Shown in pieces: positions 6,262-8,738 of a DNA stretch of 8,738 nt. The position numbers and the translations under genes are program-made. Within the stretch, counting starts at the first letter, position 1. Every line of letters starts with the position of its first letter. Under the pieces are notes generated by a model, which was not told the origin of the DNA, made no database searches, and saw only the letters and a list, made by a program, of their open reading frames with translations. The stretch covers positions 1 to 8,738 of the forward strand of contig CAYPHJ010000150.1 in NCBI GenBank assembly GCA_964410485.1, read 5' to 3'. Source of the stretch: CAYPHJ01 sp964410485 (GTDB taxonomy: Bacteria; Desulfobacterota; Binatia; UBA9968).

Positions 6262-6267
6262 GGCCCG

Positions 6268-6876
6268 ATGTCCGGAAGGCGCAGTCTATCAACTGTCCCC
6301 TTATACGCGGTGCTTGCGGCTGCGTGGCTCCTCGTTGTGGGGTGTGCAACTACCCACGTGACCACGACACCGCGGTCTACCATCGAGCAGAAACTGCTTG
6401 TGCGTTCTTTAGAGCGCGCCCTCGCGCAATTAGATACGGCGCGGTTCGAGGGCAAGAGCGCACTGGTCAATGTACACGGGTTGACGCCGGACCGTCCTTT
6501 CGTCGAGGCATTCATTGTGGCATGGCTCGGAGAGCAGGGGGTGCGGTCAGTTATAGTTCCAGAAAAAGCCGACGTAAGGCTCACGGCTTTTCTTCCGGCT
6601 TTCGGGGTAGATAGAAGCGAAGGTTTTTTTGGCACGCCGGGCTTCGCGGTCCCGCTCCTGGGTGTTCCCATCCCGGAGATCGCTCTATTCAGATCGGAGC
6701 AGAATCGCGGGAATACAGAGCTACAGATTTATGCCTTCAACGCGCTCACGGGAGAGTTCTTGGAGAAAAGCGATGTCGGAATTGGGACGGCGAAATATGA
6801 TAATTACCGACTACTCATTGCGATCGATTTCACCCTTACCGACATCGACGAGCGGATAGAGGAAAAATCTAGGTAA
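6268..6876 (+). CDS. Lipoprotein, probably of the DUF6655 type
   Basis: This 202-residue protein has a lipoprotein signal peptide: SGRR, hydrophobic 11-24, lipobox VVGC with Cys26 as lipidation site. After it comes TTHVTTTPRSTIEQ and a helix LLVRSLERALAQL (43-55). Residues 64-108 look alpha/beta (KSALVNVHG, FIVAWLGEQGVRSVIVPEKA). A glycine-rich hydrophobic stretch follows (FFGTPGFAVPLLGVPIPEIA, 120-139), then beta strands ELQIYAFNALTGEFL. The post-lipobox TPRSxxEQ motif, the PEIALF segment and the order of parts remind me of the DUF6655 family; that is from memory. Function unknown, presumably membrane-anchored. The residue after Cys26 is Ala, not the inner-membrane retention Asp. The ATG at 6268 lacks a close ribosome binding site (AGGA is 15 bases away), fitting leaderless translation. 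Confidence 0.75.
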   Translation: MSGRRSLSTVPLYAVLAAAWLLVVGCATTHVTTTPRSTIEQKLLVRSLERALAQLDTARFEGKSALVNVHGLTPDRPFVEAFIVAWLGEQGVRSVIVPEKADVRLTAFLPAFGVDRSEGFFGTPGFAVPLLGVPIPEIALFRSEQNRGNTELQIYAFNALTGEFLEKSDVGIGTAKYDNYRLLIAIDFTLTDIDERIEEKSR

Positions 6877-6975
6877 CCGAACTTCTTCCCGGGATAGAAG
6901 AGAATAAAAGCTCCGCGGGTCTGATGTTTTGCCCATCGGCTGGGTACCTACTACTTTGTATGGTCGATTTGGCCT

Positions 6976-6998
6976 TACGGTATCGGAAAGGCACCGTA
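6976..6998. other. Small inverted repeat downstream of the lipoprotein gene
   Basis: TACGGT and ACCGTA form six perfect pairs around an eleven-base loop, 99 bases past the lipoprotein stop. A T-rich stretch (ATATTCTTTATT) follows after a gap. It may be a weak plus-strand terminator. The rest of 6877-7096 shows no gene. Confidence 0.25.
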
Positions 6999-7096
6999 CG
7001 ATAATGCTATATTCTTTATTCCCCGCGATCTTTTAATCAAAACAAATGCACCGGTAACCAGGTGATTGGATAAAAGCTTTCTAAAATCTAAAAAGA

Positions 7097-7131
7097 ACAG
7101 GCCCTCTCCTCATTATCGAGAGAGGGCCTGT
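7097..7131 (-). terminator. Strong intrinsic terminator of the exported protein gene at 7161
   Basis: ACAGGCCCTCTC and GAGAGGGCCTGT are perfect twelve-base arms around an eleven-base loop. On the minus strand TCTTTTTAGATTT follows at once. It starts 29 bases past the stop codon at 7161. This is the clearest terminator in the window. Confidence 0.88.
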
Positions 7132-7160
7132 CAAGCTGCGGTTGCCGTTAACAGGTGGTT

Positions 7161-7916
7161 TTAATTTAACGGACAGCTGTCTGCTACACGCACGCCGAGG
7201 AAGTTAACGTCGGGGTGAGCAGCACTGAGCAGGTCTCCCACGTTGTTGAAAGCATCGCCTCCGTAAGTTTGAGGTGATTGCAGCACTTCCCACAATGTCG
7301 GGTCACCGGCTATGGTATCACCATGGAAGGAAAAATAATCATTATATTTTTCATCCGGGCTGATGCCGGTGGCTTCCCAAGAGTCCAGATGATGTGTCTG
7401 TCTCCAGTAGCCCGGTGAGCACCATTGACTAGATAAGCTTTCTGGGTTCCAGCAGAAGGTGATATTACCGAGATCAGCAGGGTTACCGCTCCGATTAGGG
7501 GGGGAAGCCAAGCCAGAGTCGCTCATCTGCTGTGGGTTATAGACATATACGTTGGCAGCGCCTCCACCAAAAACAATGATGGCACCGATGCCGAATTCGG
7601 AACTCCAACTGACGTACTTGCCATCAGTCAACACCGTAAGCCCCGCGGGAAATGCGGCGCTGAAAACACCATTATAGTCCACCTTTCCGCTATTGAATTG
7701 GTAATAGTTTTGGTCGCCGAAGAAAGCCGTACCTACTTCGGCGCAGGTTCGGAGGCCACCGGGGTTGCTTCCGGCGATTATGTACGGGGTGATTCCCGCG
7801 TAGGACACTGGCGTGCTTGCTGCTCCTTGAGCGATAGCAGTAGTCACACACACCAACAAACTCAGCAGTGCAAGGGTAAACCCACTAGTTAAAGCACAAA
7901 ATTTCTGGACCTTCAT
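7161..7916 (-). CDS. Exported protein with a CSPGYW motif
   Basis: The product is 251 residues with a Sec signal peptide: MKVQKF, hydrophobic 12-27, cleavage after AIA at about residue 29. Residues 50-155 are beta-rich: SGKVDYNGVFSAAFPAG, WSSEFGIGAIIVFGGGAANV, VYNPQQMSDSGLASP, NITFCWNP. This resembles a secreted beta domain common in surface proteins, where 'VIVKGG.NANVYVY ... SDTGL ... FCY' is typical. The C-terminal part starts CSPGYWRQTHHLDSW (166-180), the CxPGYWxxH...W motif of many secreted bacterial proteins, and ends ADSCPLN. Mature cysteines 58, 155, 166 and 248 may pair. The ATG at 7916 is preceded by GGGAG seven bases upstream. Own ribosome binding site and strong terminator make it a single-gene unit. 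Probably extracellular or surface-attached; no enzymatic motif, and no PEP-CTERM or LPXTG anchor is seen. Confidence 0.8.
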   Translation of the reverse strand: MKVQKFCALTSGFTLALLSLLVCVTTAIAQGAASTPVSYAGITPYIIAGSNPGGLRTCAEVGTAFFGDQNYYQFNSGKVDYNGVFSAAFPAGLTVLTDGKYVSWSSEFGIGAIIVFGGGAANVYVYNPQQMSDSGLASPPNRSGNPADLGNITFCWNPESLSSQWCSPGYWRQTHHLDSWEATGISPDEKYNDYFSFHGDTIAGDPTLWEVLQSPQTYGGDAFNNVGDLLSAAHPDVNFLGVRVADSCPLN

Positions 7917-8350
7917 ATAGTCTCCCTTCGATTGTTCATTTTGGAATACGTTTGTTTTGAAAAGCTTTGCTCAACTTCGGTGTCGGCCACCTTACGTCCA
8001 CGTTTTCTTGTACTGTTGTGCACCACCTCCATCCCGTTCAACTTTTCCAGCGTCACGACTGCGCAAGGCAAAAAACAGCACACAGTGGCTGTTACCTGTT
8101 TCACCGTTGGGCCGGTCAGTTCGTCGCGTCGAGATGTTTTCCAGAACCGAACGGTTTGAGCGCTAAAAGCAGAGGGAATGCCAAATGGCCGGGTGGTCGC
8201 ATTACTGTACTAATGGGATGCGATAGGTATCACCAGGCATTTTGTGGTGTAAGTTTCGTTTACAGTTTTATGGCACCTCTGCCCTGGCTGGAGGGGGAAA
8301 AGGGGGATTCGGGCCGGGGGGGAGATCGTGTTCGTGAGGCGTGCGCGTAG

Positions 8351-8379
8351 CTCGAACCTTCGACGTTCGACGTTCGAGG
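8351..8379. repeat. TTCGACG heptamer repeat inside a palindrome
   Basis: Two exact TTCGACG units and one TTCGAGG lie in tandem at 8359-8379. The block is flanked by inverted arms CTCGAAC (8351-8357) and GTTCGAG (8372-8378), so the whole element can fold back on itself. Confidence 0.7.
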
Positions 8380-8420
8380 TTTTCGGACAATTACCGGGGA
8401 GGGACAAAGCACAGCATTCC

Positions 8421-8434
8421 AGGTTTGAGGTTTG
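8421..8434. repeat. AGGTTTG heptamer, two tandem copies
   Basis: Two exact AGGTTTG units stand side by side and are followed by GTT. Same seven-base period as the TTCGACG element 42 bases to the left. Short enough that chance is possible. Confidence 0.4.
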
Positions 8435-8552
8435 GTTAAAGGCAGAGGCACGGGGTAGAGAACAAGACGGACGCGATGAGATAGTTGCACCTCCGCCCTC
8501 AATCTTCGCCTCGACCTGCCGTTCTCGCTTATTTTTATCACCCTCACCTCTG

Positions 8553-8575
8553 TCCTCTCCCATCAAGGGAGAGGA
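8553..8575. repeat. Extragenic hairpin TCCTCTCCC / GGGAGAGGA
   Basis: A perfect nine-pair stem surrounds a five-base loop (ATCAA). CCCTCACCTCTG stands in front. On the minus strand it is followed, after ACAGAGGTGAGGGTGA, by TAAAAATAAG. 'Ctctccc..gggagag' hairpins with a CCCTCACC lead are a common intergenic repeat in Proteobacteria and relatives; with no gene beside it here, I read it as a repeat rather than a terminator. Confidence 0.65.
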
Positions 8576-8586
8576 GGCGAGGAGTT

Positions 8587-8614
8587 CTCTGTGTGCTCGG
8601 CGTCCCTGTGGTTA
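8587..8614. repeat. Half copy of the palindromic repeat at 4078-4149
   Basis: This 28-base segment matches the right arm of the earlier repeat (4122-4149) at 25 positions; both contain CTCGGCGTC and CTGTGGTTA. No matching left arm is found next to it, so only half of the palindrome is present. Confidence 0.7.
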
Positions 8615-8663
8615 GATATCTTGCCGTTTCTTGGCGCCCTTTGCGGGCTTTGCGCGAAACACC

Positions 8664-8708
8664 TGATTCCTATGTATTCCTCGCTCGAACGTGTCGGAGT
8701 AGGAATCA
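8664..8708. repeat. Inverted repeat TGATTCCTA / TAGGAATCA
   Basis: Perfect nine-base arms are separated by 27 bases. Half of the left arm (ATTCCT) recurs at 8676-8681. It lies near the right edge, so any gene it might serve is outside the window. Confidence 0.5.
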
Positions 8709-8738
8709 TAGTTGCCTGTGACCCCCTCCACGGATCCG

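Larger units (their letters stand above)
5793..6267. other. 475-base gap between divergent genes
   Basis: The gap separates the exported protein gene (minus) from the lipoprotein gene (plus). It contains a palindrome at 5855-5870, a small inverted repeat GTCAC-T-GTGAC at 5989-5999, overlapping open frames on both strands that may be a decayed gene (see separate entry), and the lipoprotein promoter at its right end. Confidence 0.5.
7917..8738. other. Long non-coding stretch with extragenic repeats
   Basis: I find no convincing gene in these 822 bases. The first 350 bases are upstream sequence of the exported protein gene, without a clear promoter pair. From about 8270 the sequence is made of short repetitive elements listed separately: a G-rich GAGGGGGAAAAGGGGG patch, heptamer repeats, a CT/AG hairpin and a half copy of the palindrome seen at 4078-4149. 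After it, 8630-8657 reads GGCGCCCTTTGCGGGCTTTG, then CGCG, another typical piece of such elements. Confidence 0.6.

Noticed and set aside
6255..6671. Minus-strand frame of 138 codons opposite the lipoprotein
   Set aside because: The plus-strand frame has a convincing lipobox and family-like order of motifs; the minus frame has none.
7913..8104. Minus-strand frame of 63 codons whose stop overlaps the exported protein's ATG (ATGA)
   Set aside because: The overlap looks like translational coupling, but the GTG start has no ribosome binding site and the product has no recognisable features.
7967..8350. Plus-strand frame of 127 codons in the repeat-rich right part
   Set aside because: TTG start without ribosome binding site, and the end (LEGEKGDSGRGG) is a translation of extragenic repeat sequence.
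8351..8434. Heptamer repeats as a possible CRISPR array
   Set aside because: The units are seven bases and contiguous; there are no spacers of constant length and no cas genes.
8732..8737. GGATCC at the right edge as a cloning boundary
   Set aside because: A single BamHI site is expected by chance and no vector-like sequence is present.

Overview
The window looks like bacterial chromosome with roughly balanced base composition. It is loosely packed: eight protein genes that I would defend, mostly as single-gene units, separated by long intergenic stretches rich in hairpins and repeats. Signal peptides, a lipobox, a di-heme peroxidase and several exported proteins point to a Gram-negative-type cell envelope. 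The style of the genes (Ig-tailed secreted subtilase, receiver-less LuxR protein, palindromic extragenic repeats) reminds me of Nitrospirota- or NC10-like environmental bacteria. That is an impression, not a proven placement. I see no phage, transposase, CRISPR, tRNA or rRNA signal.

Layout. At 2-523 (+) is the 3' end of a di-heme cytochrome c peroxidase family gene with an unusual helical tail. It converges on a minus-strand gene of unknown function (542-1144) whose product carries an internal duplication. From 1323 to 3161 (minus) is a complete secreted subtilisin-family protease with a prodomain and C-terminal beta-rich modules. A gap of about 370 bases holds a good sigma70-like promoter and a possible tiny gene. 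It is followed by a short LuxR-type DNA-binding protein (3536-3826, minus), a repeat-bearing gap, and a HAD-superfamily, type II 2-haloacid dehalogenase-like hydrolase (4201-4908, minus). A small exported protein (5172-5792, minus) ends at a clear stem-loop. Next is a 475-base gap that may contain a decayed gene. A lipoprotein (6268-6876, plus) resembles the DUF6655 type. A second exported Cys-containing protein (7161-7916, minus) has a textbook terminator. The last 820 bases hold no convincing gene but a cluster of extragenic repeats.

How the genes work together. There is no obvious operon: most genes have their own ribosome binding site, and four have a terminator-like hairpin close downstream. 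The common theme is the cell envelope: at least four of the eight products are exported (protease, two secreted proteins, lipoprotein), and the peroxidase family is usually periplasmic. No defined multi-gene system is visible. The items most worth a second look are the broken-looking reading frame at 5825-6140, the shared extragenic repeat (4078-4149 and 8587-8614), the possibly leaderless lipoprotein promoter, and the duplicated protein of unknown family at 542-1144.
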